64,000 nt of DNA from the NCBI RefSeq assembly GCF_020889625.1, contig NZ_CP086380.1:1073001-1137000 (forward strand). Direction: 5' to 3'. This stretch comes from Deinococcus radiophilus (GTDB lineage Bacteria > Deinococcota > Deinococci > Deinococcales > Deinococcaceae). The notes under the pieces are model-generated. The model was given only the letters and a program-made list of their open reading frames with translations, did no database searches and was not told the origin of the DNA. Of this stretch, positions 40,948-49,417 are shown piece by piece (the stretch's first letter is position 1; the number at the start of each line of letters is the position of its first letter). Made by a program: the position numbers and the translations under genes.

Positions 40948-41813
40948 CCCTGCCCCCCTTTGCCCTCCCCCTCCTCGCCCTGGCCAGCGGGTATCTGGTC
41001 ACCTGGTTCCTCTGGGGGGTGTGGTGGCCCTGGCTGCTGGTGTGCGCCGTCATTGGGGCGCTGGCCTGGGCCGAAGCGACAGGCAGTGGGCGTGCTTTCG
41101 GGCGCTCGGTAGGCGGCGTGGCGCTGGCTGGAGCGACGCTGTGGGGCGCCTTCGCCCTGGTCGCTTACGGGCGCATGGCCCTCAGCCCGCACAACCCGTT
41201 GCCGTTCGGCCCCCTAGGCGTGTTGGTCAGCGCCGCGCTGCCTGCGTCTGTCCTGGCGGCCCTGTGGTGGCTGTGGCGCACCCGGCCTGCCCGAACCCCA
41301 GCAGCCCCGCCGCTGGCCCCCTGGCTATGGCTGCTGGGCGCAGTGGCGCTGGCCCTCTTTCCGCCGGTGCGCATCGATTGCCGGGGGATGAAACAAACCG
41401 AGTCTTTTCTGAAATACGACAGCGGCTTTACAGGCTTCGCGGGAGAGAACGACTGGAGCCGCCACCCGGAGCAGATGCCGGGCCGCAGTGAGTTGCCCGC
41501 CGACTGGGTGGTAGGCGATGTGGACGCCGCCATAACGCACTGCTCGCGCCCGCTAAGTTTCCGCGCCAGTGAACCGCTCCTGGTGGCCTTCGTGCAGGAA
41601 CCGGGCTACAACAATCCCCGCAGCTACGCCGCCGTGTTCACCCCCGGCGACCATGAGCGCCTGACCCCCTGGACGCCGACGACGGGCTATCTTGCGCAGC
41701 CCAGTGGCACGGCCTACACCCCCTACCTGTGGCCCGTGCCGGGGCTGGACACGGTGTATCCGGTGCTGCCTGCGCTGCCACCCGAACTGGCCCGCGCCCT
41801 GCCCCAGCGCTAG
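40944..41813 (+). CDS. Membrane protein, tandem copy 2
   Basis: 289 residues from ATG 40944. Four N-terminal hydrophobic segments (about 5-22, 28-45, 52-78, 87-112) and one more at 128-147, followed by a predicted extracytoplasmic domain with DCRGMKQTESFLKYDSGF and PGRSELPADWVVGDVDAAITHCSRPLSF. The two Cys of that domain are also present in copy 1, so a disulfide is possible. No known family recognised. Coupled to copy 1 by a four-base overlap. Confidence 0.75.
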   Translation: MTLPPFALPLLALASGYLVTWFLWGVWWPWLLVCAVIGALAWAEATGSGRAFGRSVGGVALAGATLWGAFALVAYGRMALSPHNPLPFGPLGVLVSAALPASVLAALWWLWRTRPARTPAAPPLAPWLWLLGAVALALFPPVRIDCRGMKQTESFLKYDSGFTGFAGENDWSRHPEQMPGRSELPADWVVGDVDAAITHCSRPLSFRASEPLLVAFVQEPGYNNPRSYAAVFTPGDHERLTPWTPTTGYLAQPSGTAYTPYLWPVPGLDTVYPVLPALPPELARALPQR

Positions 41814-41836
41814 CCTTAGGGCGGGCCTCGGGACGC

Positions 41837-41842
41837 TAGCCT
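41837..41842 (+). promoter_or_regulatory. -10 box TAGCCT of the P450 gene
   Basis: TANNNT hexamer 6 bases before GTG 41849; supports the GTG start. Confidence 0.5.
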
Positions 41843-41848
41843 GGGCGG

Positions 41849-42991
41849 GTGCCTCTGCCCCGCCCCCCGCTGCATCCGTCCCTGCCCGCGCCGCTGGGCC
41901 ACTTGCCAGCCTGGAGCAGCGAACCGCTCGCTTTGCTGCACACCGGGGCAGAAGCGGCCCGTACCGAGGGGTTAGACGTGTTTGGGCTGAACCTGGGTCT
42001 GAGTGCTGTGGTGGGCTTTTCGCCGCAGTGGAACCGCGCCGTGCTGACCGACCTGGAAACCTTTCGCAGCCGGGGCAGCCTATCCAGTCTGGTTCCGTAC
42101 CTGAACGGCGGCGTGATCGTCACCGACGCGCCGGAACATGCTCTTAGGCGGCACGCCCTGAACCCCAGCTTCTCGCGCAGCGCCCTAGAGGGGCTGACCG
42201 CTGCCGTGCGCCAGAAGCTGCCCGACTTTCCAGCCGGGCGGACCGACGCCCTGGCCTGGGCCGACCATGCCGTGCGCGACTTGCTGAACGTGGCCTATTT
42301 CAGTGGCGAGTTTGACGCGGAGCTGTTGGACCGTTTCCTGGCACCACTGCGCCGCCCCTTTCCGGCACCAATGCGTCCACATCCCCGCACACTCGTGGCT
42401 GTACGGCGCGAACTGCTGCGGCTGGGTCGCCTGCGGGCGAATGAGCCCAGGCCCGACCTGCTCAGCACCCTGATCCGCCAGCCCGGCTGGATGGAAGACA
42501 CGCGCGTGTCGCTGGCCGCTGCCCACGACACCACCACCCATGCACTGGCTTACGGGGTCTGGCATCTGGCCCAGGCTCCGCAGTGGCATACGCCAGAGCA
42601 GCATGGGGCCGTCATCAAGGAAGTGCTGCGGCTGTATCCGCCCGGCTGGATGGGCAGCCGCCGCCTGAGGCGCAGTCTGGAGTGGCGCGGCCATACCCTG
42701 CCCGCAGGCACCCTGGCGCTGTATTCCACCTACCTCACCCACCGTGACCCTGGGCTGTGGGACGGGCCGGACCACTTCAGGCCTGAGCGCTGGTCACATA
42801 AGCCCCCTGCCTGGGCCTACCTTCCCTATGGCGGTGGCGAGCGCATCTGCCTGGGCATGCATCTGGCCGGCCTGCTGCTGACCGAAACATTAGCCGCCTT
42901 GCCCCTGTTGCGGACCCTGGGCGGTGACGCCACTCCCGCGCCGGGGCTGACGCTGGGGCCAGCGGGACCGCTGTGGGTAGCGCGGGCCTAA
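41849..42991 (+). CDS. Cytochrome P450
   Basis: 380 residues, on the short side for a P450. I-helix oxygen-activation motif AAHDTTTH (224-231, AHDTT), K-helix E258-V-L-R261, the meander PERW, and the heme-binding loop PYGGGERICLG with the axial Cys334. No ferredoxin or reductase gene is adjacent. Deinococcus species have a P450 that hydroxylates the beta-ionone ring of carotenoids; this gene could be its counterpart, but the sequence alone does not fix the substrate. Confidence 0.9.
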   Translation: MPLPRPPLHPSLPAPLGHLPAWSSEPLALLHTGAEAARTEGLDVFGLNLGLSAVVGFSPQWNRAVLTDLETFRSRGSLSSLVPYLNGGVIVTDAPEHALRRHALNPSFSRSALEGLTAAVRQKLPDFPAGRTDALAWADHAVRDLLNVAYFSGEFDAELLDRFLAPLRRPFPAPMRPHPRTLVAVRRELLRLGRLRANEPRPDLLSTLIRQPGWMEDTRVSLAAAHDTTTHALAYGVWHLAQAPQWHTPEQHGAVIKEVLRLYPPGWMGSRRLRRSLEWRGHTLPAGTLALYSTYLTHRDPGLWDGPDHFRPERWSHKPPAWAYLPYGGGERICLGMHLAGLLLTETLAALPLLRTLGGDATPAPGLTLGPAGPLWVARA

Positions 42992-43088
42992 GGCTGCAAA
43001 TCTGTTTGCGCAGCCGACTGCGTGCTCAACACAATCTTGGCCCGCCGGACACCCATTGCTGCTAGGCCTTTGTTCATTACGCTTTTGC

Positions 43089-43094
43089 TACACT
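43089..43094 (+). promoter_or_regulatory. -10 box TACACT of the carboxylase beta gene
   Basis: TANNNT hexamer 10 bases before the ATG at 43105. Confidence 0.45.
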
Positions 43095-43104
43095 CGGCTT
43101 ACAC

Positions 43105-44784
43105 ATGACAGACAGCACCCCAGCCACAGAGGCCACGCAGCCTTTGCCCCCATCCTGGCCGCAGGCCCTCGCAGACTGGCAGCGCAGCGCCGAACAGATG
43201 CGGGCCGGAGGCGGCCCCAAAGCGCAGCAACGCCAGCACGACAAAAACCGCCTCACCGCCCGCGAGCGGATTCGCCAACTGGTTGACGGTGGCAGCGAAT
43301 TCGACGAACTGATGACCTTTGCGGGTTGGGGCATGTACGAGGAGGTCGGCGGCTGCCCCAGCGGCGGCACCGTGACCGGCATCGGGCAGATCGGGGGCCG
43401 TCCCTGGATGATCATCGCCAACGACGCCACCGTCAAGGCCGGCGCGTTTTTCCCGATCACGGCCAAAAAGGTGATCCGGGCGCAGACCATCGCGCTGGAA
43501 AATCACCTGCCGGTGGTGTACCTGGTGGACTCAGCGGGCGTATACCTGCCCATGCAGGACGAGATTTTCCCTGACCAGGACGACTTCGGGCGAGTCTTCT
43601 ACCTGAATGCCCGGATGTCGGCACTGGGCATTCCGCAGATCGCTGCCATCATGGGCAATTGCGTGGCCGGCGGGGCCTACCTGCCCGTGATGTGCGACAC
43701 GCTGATCATGACCGAAGGGTCGGGGCTATACCTGGCTGGACCCGCACTGGTCAAGGCGGCCATCGGGCAGGTTGTAGACAGCGAAGACCTGGGCGGTGCG
43801 GACATGCACGCCTCTATTGCCGGCACGGTGGACTACAAGGAGCCGGACGACGAGAGTGCGCTGCGGCGCGTCCGCGCGCTGGCCGATCTGTACGCGCAGG
43901 GCGACCCCGCTCCCTTCGCCCGCCGCCGCACGCCCGCCGCCGAGATTCAGGCTCCCGCACAGCGTGACCTGACCGAACTGGTGAGCTTCGACAGTGCTAG
44001 CCCCTACGACGTGCGGGAACTCATTCGGGCGCTGGTGGACAGCGGCGAATTTCATGAGTTCAAGCCAGAGTATGGCGAAACCATCGTCTGCGGTTTTGCA
44101 CGCCTGGGCGGATTTCCGGCAGCCTTCGTCGCCAACCAGCGCACCGTGATCAAGAAGAAAATGAAGGCGGGTGGCGTCCCAGGTCTGACCACCCGGATCG
44201 AGGTGGGCGGCGTGATCTACGGCGACAGCGCTGACAAAGCCGCCCGGTTCATTCTGGACGCCAACCAAGCAGGCGTGCCACTGATCTTCCTCAGCGACGT
44301 GACCGGCTTTATGGTGGGCCGCGACAGCGAACAAGAAGGCATCATCCGCCGCGGAGCCAAGCTGGTGAACGCCGTGAGCAACAGCGTGGTGCCCAAAATC
44401 ACCCTGATTACGGGCGGGTCTTTTGGGGCCGGGAACTACGCCATGAACGGCAAAGCCTACAGCCCACGTTTCCTCTTTGCGTGGCCCAGCGCCAAGTACG
44501 CCGTGATGAGCGGCAACGCCGCGGCCAAAACCCTGCTGGACATTCAACTGGCAGCCCTGAAGCGGCAAGGTCACGAGCCTGACGATGAGGAATTGCAGGC
44601 CATGTACAATCAGGTCAAGGCAAAATACGATACCGAGTTGGACCCCCGTTACGCCGCTTCACGGCTGTGGGTGGACGAAATTATTGACCCCAACGACACC
44701 CGTGAGCGCCTGATCCGCGCCCTCGAAGCCTGTGCCCAGAACCCGCACCAAGAAGAACTGAAAGTCGGCGTATTTCAGGTGTGA
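43105..44784 (+). CDS. Biotin-dependent acyl-CoA carboxylase beta subunit (methylcrotonyl-CoA type)
   Basis: 559 residues, two crotonase-fold halves. Family features: NRLTARERIRQLVDGGSEFDE, VYLVDSAGVYLPMQDEIFPD, NCVAGGAYLPVMCDTLIMTEG, the ADMHASIAGTVDY loop, and in the second half FAWPSAKYAVMSGNAAA and ITGGSFGAGNYAMNGKAY. The wording of these motifs is closest to methylcrotonyl-CoA carboxylase, used in leucine breakdown, more than to propionyl-CoA carboxylase. The biotin-carrying alpha subunit is not in the window. An acyl-CoA dehydrogenase (isovaleryl-type possible) follows 77 bases downstream. Confidence 0.9.
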   Translation: MTDSTPATEATQPLPPSWPQALADWQRSAEQMRAGGGPKAQQRQHDKNRLTARERIRQLVDGGSEFDELMTFAGWGMYEEVGGCPSGGTVTGIGQIGGRPWMIIANDATVKAGAFFPITAKKVIRAQTIALENHLPVVYLVDSAGVYLPMQDEIFPDQDDFGRVFYLNARMSALGIPQIAAIMGNCVAGGAYLPVMCDTLIMTEGSGLYLAGPALVKAAIGQVVDSEDLGGADMHASIAGTVDYKEPDDESALRRVRALADLYAQGDPAPFARRRTPAAEIQAPAQRDLTELVSFDSASPYDVRELIRALVDSGEFHEFKPEYGETIVCGFARLGGFPAAFVANQRTVIKKKMKAGGVPGLTTRIEVGGVIYGDSADKAARFILDANQAGVPLIFLSDVTGFMVGRDSEQEGIIRRGAKLVNAVSNSVVPKITLITGGSFGAGNYAMNGKAYSPRFLFAWPSAKYAVMSGNAAAKTLLDIQLAALKRQGHEPDDEELQAMYNQVKAKYDTELDPRYAASRLWVDEIIDPNDTRERLIRALEACAQNPHQEELKVGVFQV

Positions 44785-44861
44785 ACTTACAGCGGGCCCT
44801 CTAGACGCCCGCCTTCTCCGCTCTCAGCCGCCAACTCTCAACCCCTTAAGAGGAAAAAATA

Positions 44862-46076
44862 ATGACTGCAACCACAGACAAGCCTGCCCAGACCACCAAT
44901 CCCAACCTGACCCCGTTCAACGACGATCAGCGCACCATTATCACCGCGCTGCGCCAGTTCCTGAAAAATAAGGTGGAGCCCGGCGCTGCCGAGCGGGATC
45001 AGACCAGCGAGTTCCCCATGGACCTCGTCCGCGAGTTGGGCGAAATGGGCATTATGGGCGCACAGACCCCCGAAGCCTACGGCGGCTCGGAGCTGGACAC
45101 CGCCACCTTCGCCCAGATCATTGAGGAAATCGCAGTAGTAGACGGCAGCCTGTGCCTGACCGTCGCCAGCCACAACTCACTGTGTCAGGGTCACATCCTG
45201 ATTGGCGGCACCGAGGCCCAGAAACAAAAGTTCCTGCCGGACCTGGCCGCTGCCAAGAAACTGGGGGCCTAGGGCCTAACCGAACCCGGCAGCGGCTCGG
45301 ACAGCGCCGGCCTGCAGACCAACGCCAAAGAGCAGCCGGACGGCAGCTGGATTTTGAACGGCTCGAAGAATTTCATCACCCAGGGCAGCGTGGGCGGCAC
45401 CTACGTGATTCTGGCCCGCACCGACGCGCCCCGCGAAGGCAAAGGCAAGAACGACGGCATCAGCGCGTTCGTGTTCAACCGCGACGAGGTGGAGGGCTTT
45501 TCCATCGGCCGCAAAGAAGACAAGTTGGGCCTGCGGAGCAGTGACACCGCGCAGCTGATCTTCGAAGATATCCATCTGCCCGCTGACGCTCTGCTGGGCG
45601 AACGCGGCAACGCCTTTAAGGACGTGATGAAGGTGCTGGACGGGGGCCGTGTGGGCATCGGCGCGATGGGTCTGGGCCTGGGCCGCGCAGCCTTCGAATA
45701 CGCTGCCCGCTACACCCTGGAGCGCGAGCAGTTCGGCAAGCCGCTGGCCTACAACCAGAACATCGCTTTCCGCCTGGCCGAGATGGACACCAAGCTGGAA
45801 GCGGCCCGTCTGCTGATCCGCAAGGCCGCCGACCTCAAGGATGCGGGGCAGCCTTTCACCATCCCCGTGGCCCGCGCCAAGTATTACGCCACAGTGGTCG
45901 GCGTGGAAGCCTGTGACGAAGCCATTCAGATGCTGGGTGGCTACGGTTACATCAAGGAGTACCCGGTCGAGCGCTTCTGGCGCGATAACCGCCTGACCCG
46001 TATCGGCGAAGGCACCGACGAAGTGCAGCGCCTGGTCATCAGCCGCGACGTGCTCAAGCGCTTCGCCAACGACTAA
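44862..46076 (+). pseudogene. Acyl-CoA dehydrogenase with in-frame TAG
   Basis: The frame from ATG 44862 (ribosome site AAGAGG) to 46076 would encode 404 residues, full length for the family, but a TAG at 45270-45272 cuts it after residue 136. Just after the stop comes [13 protein letters not shown]; relatives read [12 protein letters not shown], so TAG replaces TGG, a single-base change at a conserved Trp. All later motifs are intact ([16 protein letters not shown], the [16 protein letters not shown] segment, [20 protein letters not shown] with [12 protein letters not shown]). An internal ATG at 45354 could restart only a fragment lacking the N-terminal domain. Recent mutation, sequencing error or suppression are all possible. 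Confidence 0.85.
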
Positions 46077-46117
46077 AGTCAGCCCACCGGCTATAGGCCG
46101 AAAAAACACTGAGAAAG

Positions 46118-46149
46118 AGGCGGAGGAGCGATGTGCTTCCCGCCTTTTT
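46118..46149 (+). terminator. Terminator after the acyl-CoA dehydrogenase gene
   Basis: Stem AGGCGG/CCGCCT followed by TTTTTG. Confidence 0.65.
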
Positions 46150-46192
46150 GCTGGCCCACCAACCGCTGCATGTCTGACGCCATCTGTCCACA

Positions 46193-46218
46193 TGACACAG
46201 CTGACATTCCCCTGACAT
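46193..46218 (+). promoter_or_regulatory. PHO-box-like direct repeats upstream of DUF47-pit
   Basis: CTGACAT at 46201-46207 and again at 46212-46218, an 11-base period, preceded by a related TGACACA at 46193. Enterobacterial PHO boxes are CTGTCAT-type repeats with the same 11-base period. It lies 26 bases before the GTG of the phosphate-uptake operon. Confidence 0.45.
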
Positions 46219-46243
46219 ACTGAGCCATGAGGAGAGTGGAAAC

Positions 46244-46879
46244 GTGTTGTCAAAATTCATGCCCCAAAACCCCCGGTTTGCTGCCAAATTTGCCGAAAGT
46301 GCCCAGATTGCTCATGCGGCTGCGCAGGCTCTGGTAGACCTGCTGGAGAACTACACCGATGTCGAAACCAAGGTCCAGCGAATCCGTGATCTGGAACTGG
46401 ATGGTGACCGGATCTCAGGTGATCTGACCAACCTGCTGGCCGAGTCGTTTATCGTGCCGTTCGACCGCGAGGACATCCTTTCACTGAACCATGAACTGAA
46501 TGACCTGGTGGGTGACCTTGAAGAAGCGGCGCGCAAGCTGAGCCTGTACGGCATTCAGCAACCCTTGCCACAGATGGCCCAACTGGCCCAGGTGGCCGAG
46601 CGGCAGTGTGCGCTGCTGGCCCAGGGGTTGCCCCTGATTGAAGACAACCGTGCCCTGCCCCAGCTGCGCCAACTGGCCGCCGAAATTCGCCGTTTGGAAG
46701 ACGAAGCCGACGCCGTTGGTGACGATGTGGCCCGCCACCTGTACGACGGTGTGAGGGAAGTGCCGCAGATGATTCTGGCGATGCGCTCGGGTGAAATTAT
46801 CGAGCTGCTGGAGAATGCCACCGATCAGGCCAAGCGGGTCGCCAAGACAGTCGAGCATATCCTGCTGAAAAACGCGTAA
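46244..46879 (+). CDS. DUF47 PhoU-like protein, Pit accessory
   Basis: 211 residues, fully helical, of the DUF47/PhoU-like family (QKIRDLE-type VQRIRDLELDGDRISGDLTNLL, FIVPFDREDILSLNHELNDLVGDLEEAA, and late NATDQAKRVAKTVEHILLK). These proteins are almost always encoded next to Pit phosphate transporters and are thought to regulate them. Start GTG 46244 follows GAGGAGAGTGG. It is 14 bases upstream of pit. Confidence 0.9.
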   Translation: MLSKFMPQNPRFAAKFAESAQIAHAAAQALVDLLENYTDVETKVQRIRDLELDGDRISGDLTNLLAESFIVPFDREDILSLNHELNDLVGDLEEAARKLSLYGIQQPLPQMAQLAQVAERQCALLAQGLPLIEDNRALPQLRQLAAEIRRLEDEADAVGDDVARHLYDGVREVPQMILAMRSGEIIELLENATDQAKRVAKTVEHILLKNA

Positions 46880-46893
46880 GGGAACTGGGCAAT

Positions 46894-47889
46894 ATGGAAA
46901 CTGCTCTGATCGGCCTGATCATCATCATCGCTCTGGCCCTGATTTTCGACTTTATCAACGGCTTTCACGATACGGCCAATGCCATCGCCACCTCGGTGGC
47001 CACGCGGGTTCTGACCCCCCAGCAGGCCATCGCCATGGCCGCCATCCTGAACGTGGTGGGCGCGCTGACCGGCACGGCCGTCGCCAAGACCATCAGTTCG
47101 GATATCGTGCCGCAGGAGTACGCCACTTTAGAACTGGTCGGCGCGGCGCTCGTCAGCGCGATCATCTGGAACCTGTTCACTTGGTGGAAGGGCCTGCCCA
47201 GCAGCTCCAGCCACGCACTCATTTTCAGCCTGGTGGGGGCCGGGGTTGCCGCAGGCGGCTGGGGCATCATCATCCCCAAGGGCGTCATCAAGACCTTGCA
47301 GGGCCTCTTTTATAGTCCTATTTTGGGCTTTACGGTCCCGATCATCCTGATGGCGGTGATTTCCTGGCTGTTTCTCCGCTGGATGAAGCCAGCCGCCGTA
47401 ACCCGCAACTTCCGCGTGCTGCAGATTCTCAGCGCCGCCTTTATGGCCTACTCGCACGGGCGCAACGACGCCCAGAAGACCATGGGCATCATGACCTTCG
47501 CCCTGAGCGCCTACTTTGGAACACAGTTCGAGACTGTGCCGCTATGGGTCATCCTCTCGGCGGCCATCGCCATGGGCCTCGGCACCGCCATGGGCGGCTG
47601 GCGCATCATCAAGACGATGGGCTTCAAGGTGGTGGACCTCAAGCCCGTAGACGGCTTCGTGGCCGAAACCAGCGCCGCACTGATTATCGACGGCGCGTCC
47701 ACGCTGGGGATTCCGGTCAGCACGACCCACACCATTTCCAGCTCCATTATGGGGGTCGGCACCACCAAGGGCTTTAAGAAAGTCAAGTGGCAGGTGGCGG
47801 GCCGGATCGTGCAGGCCTGGATCTTTACCATTCCGACCTGTCTGGCGCTGGGGTGGGCCATTTACGAACTGTTTGAACTGTTCAGCTGA
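46894..47889 (+). CDS. pit: Low-affinity inorganic phosphate transporter, Pit family
   Basis: 331 residues with about ten hydrophobic segments and the two PHO4 repeats: FDFINGFHDTANAIATSVATRVL in the N-terminal half and FMAYSHGRNDAQKTMGIMTFAL in the C-terminal half, plus SSSHALIFSLVGAG and STTHTISSSIMGVG. Pit carriers take up metal-phosphate complexes with protons. Second gene of the DUF47-pit operon, closed by the hairpin at 47911. Confidence 0.95.
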   Translation: METALIGLIIIIALALIFDFINGFHDTANAIATSVATRVLTPQQAIAMAAILNVVGALTGTAVAKTISSDIVPQEYATLELVGAALVSAIIWNLFTWWKGLPSSSSHALIFSLVGAGVAAGGWGIIIPKGVIKTLQGLFYSPILGFTVPIILMAVISWLFLRWMKPAAVTRNFRVLQILSAAFMAYSHGRNDAQKTMGIMTFALSAYFGTQFETVPLWVILSAAIAMGLGTAMGGWRIIKTMGFKVVDLKPVDGFVAETSAALIIDGASTLGIPVSTTHTISSSIMGVGTTKGFKKVKWQVAGRIVQAWIFTIPTCLALGWAIYELFELFS

Positions 47890-47910
47890 AGCTGCTCCTT
47901 AGTCCCAACA

Positions 47911-47945
47911 AGCAGCGGCGCCGAGGATTCTTCGGCGCCGCTGCT
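47911..47945. terminator. Bidirectional terminator after pit
   Basis: Perfect 14-base stem (47911-47924 with 47932-47945) around a 7-base loop, between convergent pit and permease genes. Weak T content on both sides. Confidence 0.75.
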
Positions 47946-47964
47946 TCGTTCATTCACTGGTCAC

Positions 47965-49275
47965 TCAAGCGTCTCCAGAGCGTCGAGGAGGGGCTTGCTC
48001 TTCAATCACCAATGGGCGTTCTGCCGCAGTCGGATCGGCCGGCTGACCTTCACTGCCCAGCAGCCGCTCCACATCCTGCAGGGACAGCTTCTCCTGCTCG
48101 GCTTCCTGCCCTTCCTGGCGGGCCTTGGCCGCCTTCTCGCGCTCCTCTTTCAGGATTTCCTCACGCTCCTGCTCTTTCTCGATTTCCTCGCCTACATCGC
48201 CGCGAATCAGCGCCTGGGCCACGTCATCGGTCAGTTCGGTGCGGCCATTCTGGCTCAGGTAGAAGTTCTCATACACCGCCTTGATGACGATCAAGAACGG
48301 CACGGTCAGGAAAGCGCCGACGATCCCGAAGACGCTACCGAACAGCAGCACGCCTACGGTGACCGACAGGGGATGCATCTTGCCCGCGCTACCCAGCAGA
48401 AAGGGAGCCAGCACGTAGCTTTCGAGTTGCTGAAAGGCGACGGCGAAGATGGCCACGTACAGGCCTTTTTGCGGATCGTCAATCGCCGCAAACAGCACGG
48501 GCGGAATGCCCGCCAGAATCGGCCCGATGTTGGGGATCAATTCGCCCAGTGCGGCCAGCACGCCGAAGACCAGCCAGTTCTCCACGCCCAGAAAGTACAG
48601 TCCAGCAGCCATGATTGCCCCAGTCGCCAGCATGATGGTTACGGTGGCGCGGCCCCAGGCCCCCATCTGAACCAGAATCTGCGCTAGCGTGCGGGTGGCC
48701 TGGAGACGGTATTGCGGTGGGAAAGCGTTCAGCACGCCGCCAATCAGGGGCGTGGGGTTGGACAGCACGAAAATGACCATGACCAGCGTGACCACGCCAG
48801 TAAACAACAGCCCCACCGCACCTGCGGCCCACTGCAAGATGGAACCTACCGACGAACTCAGCCACTCGGTCAACTGGGCCTGAAAATTCTGGAACTGTTC
48901 AGGCTGCACGAACTGTTCCAGCTGCGGATAACGCTGCGCGAGCGTTTCCAGCTGGGCCTGCGCACCCTCTAGGGTACTAGGCAAGTTGCCGACCAACCCA
49001 GTGAGCTGTCCGGCAATCGGCGGAATGGCCAGCCAGCCCAGGCCCACCAAGCCGCCCAGCAACAGCAAGACGGTGAGCGAGGCCGCCAGTGCACGCGACA
49101 TCCAGCGCTCAAAGAAGCGGGCCACTGGATTGAGCGCCGACGCCAAAATGACGGCCAGAATAATAGCCAGCAGCGGGGTGGTGACCTGCCCGAAGAAGTT
49201 GATGGCCAAGATGGCCGCCAGAACGGCAAAAGCAGCTGGCAGCAGATTGATGACGCGAATGGTGGGGGCAGACAT
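47965..49275 (-). CDS. AI-2E family (UPF0118/PerM) permease with charged tail
   Basis: 436 residues. Eight or so hydrophobic segments with the family pattern LLAIILAVILASALNPVARF near the start and ELIPNIGPILAGIPPVLFA plus GVLLFGSVFGIVGAFLTVPFLIV in the second half. Family members include the TqsA AI-2 exporter and Na+/H+ antiporters, so the name does not prove the cargo. The last 95 residues are a Glu/Lys/Arg-rich predicted coiled coil (EEIEKEQEREEILKEEREKA) that the core family lacks. Confidence 0.85.
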   Translation of the reverse strand: MSAPTIRVINLLPAAFAVLAAILAINFFGQVTTPLLAIILAVILASALNPVARFFERWMSRALAASLTVLLLLGGLVGLGWLAIPPIAGQLTGLVGNLPSTLEGAQAQLETLAQRYPQLEQFVQPEQFQNFQAQLTEWLSSSVGSILQWAAGAVGLLFTGVVTLVMVIFVLSNPTPLIGGVLNAFPPQYRLQATRTLAQILVQMGAWGRATVTIMLATGAIMAAGLYFLGVENWLVFGVLAALGELIPNIGPILAGIPPVLFAAIDDPQKGLYVAIFAVAFQQLESYVLAPFLLGSAGKMHPLSVTVGVLLFGSVFGIVGAFLTVPFLIVIKAVYENFYLSQNGRTELTDDVAQALIRGDVGEEIEKEQEREEILKEEREKAAKARQEGQEAEQEKLSLQDVERLLGSEGQPADPTAAERPLVIEEQAPPRRSGDA

Positions 49276-49404
49276 GTTCTCTATCTTGCCAGAAGGCCCA
49301 ATCAGGGTGCCTTAATCACGCTCCCTGACCGGATGGGTCGTCTGCCCGCTTTCTGCACTACATCTGGCCCTGGGGAAACTGCACCCTCCTCAGACAAAAA
49401 CGCG

Positions 49405-49410
49405 TAGCAT
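49405..49410 (+). promoter_or_regulatory. -10 box TAGCAT of murD-ftsW
   Basis: TANNNT hexamer 7 bases before GTG 49418. It overlaps the in-frame ATG at 49409, which therefore is probably not the start. Confidence 0.5.
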
Positions 49411-49417
49411 GGTCGGC

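Noticed and set aside
44785..44861. GCGGGC/GCCCGC hairpin before the acyl-CoA dehydrogenase as a terminator
   Set aside because: Short, no T run, and the AAGAGG ribosome site follows closely, so read-through from the carboxylase gene is more likely.
45270..45272. TAG as pyrrolysine or other recoding
   Set aside because: The family has Trp here, no pyl genes are seen, and no stem-loop follows; simple mutation or error is likelier.
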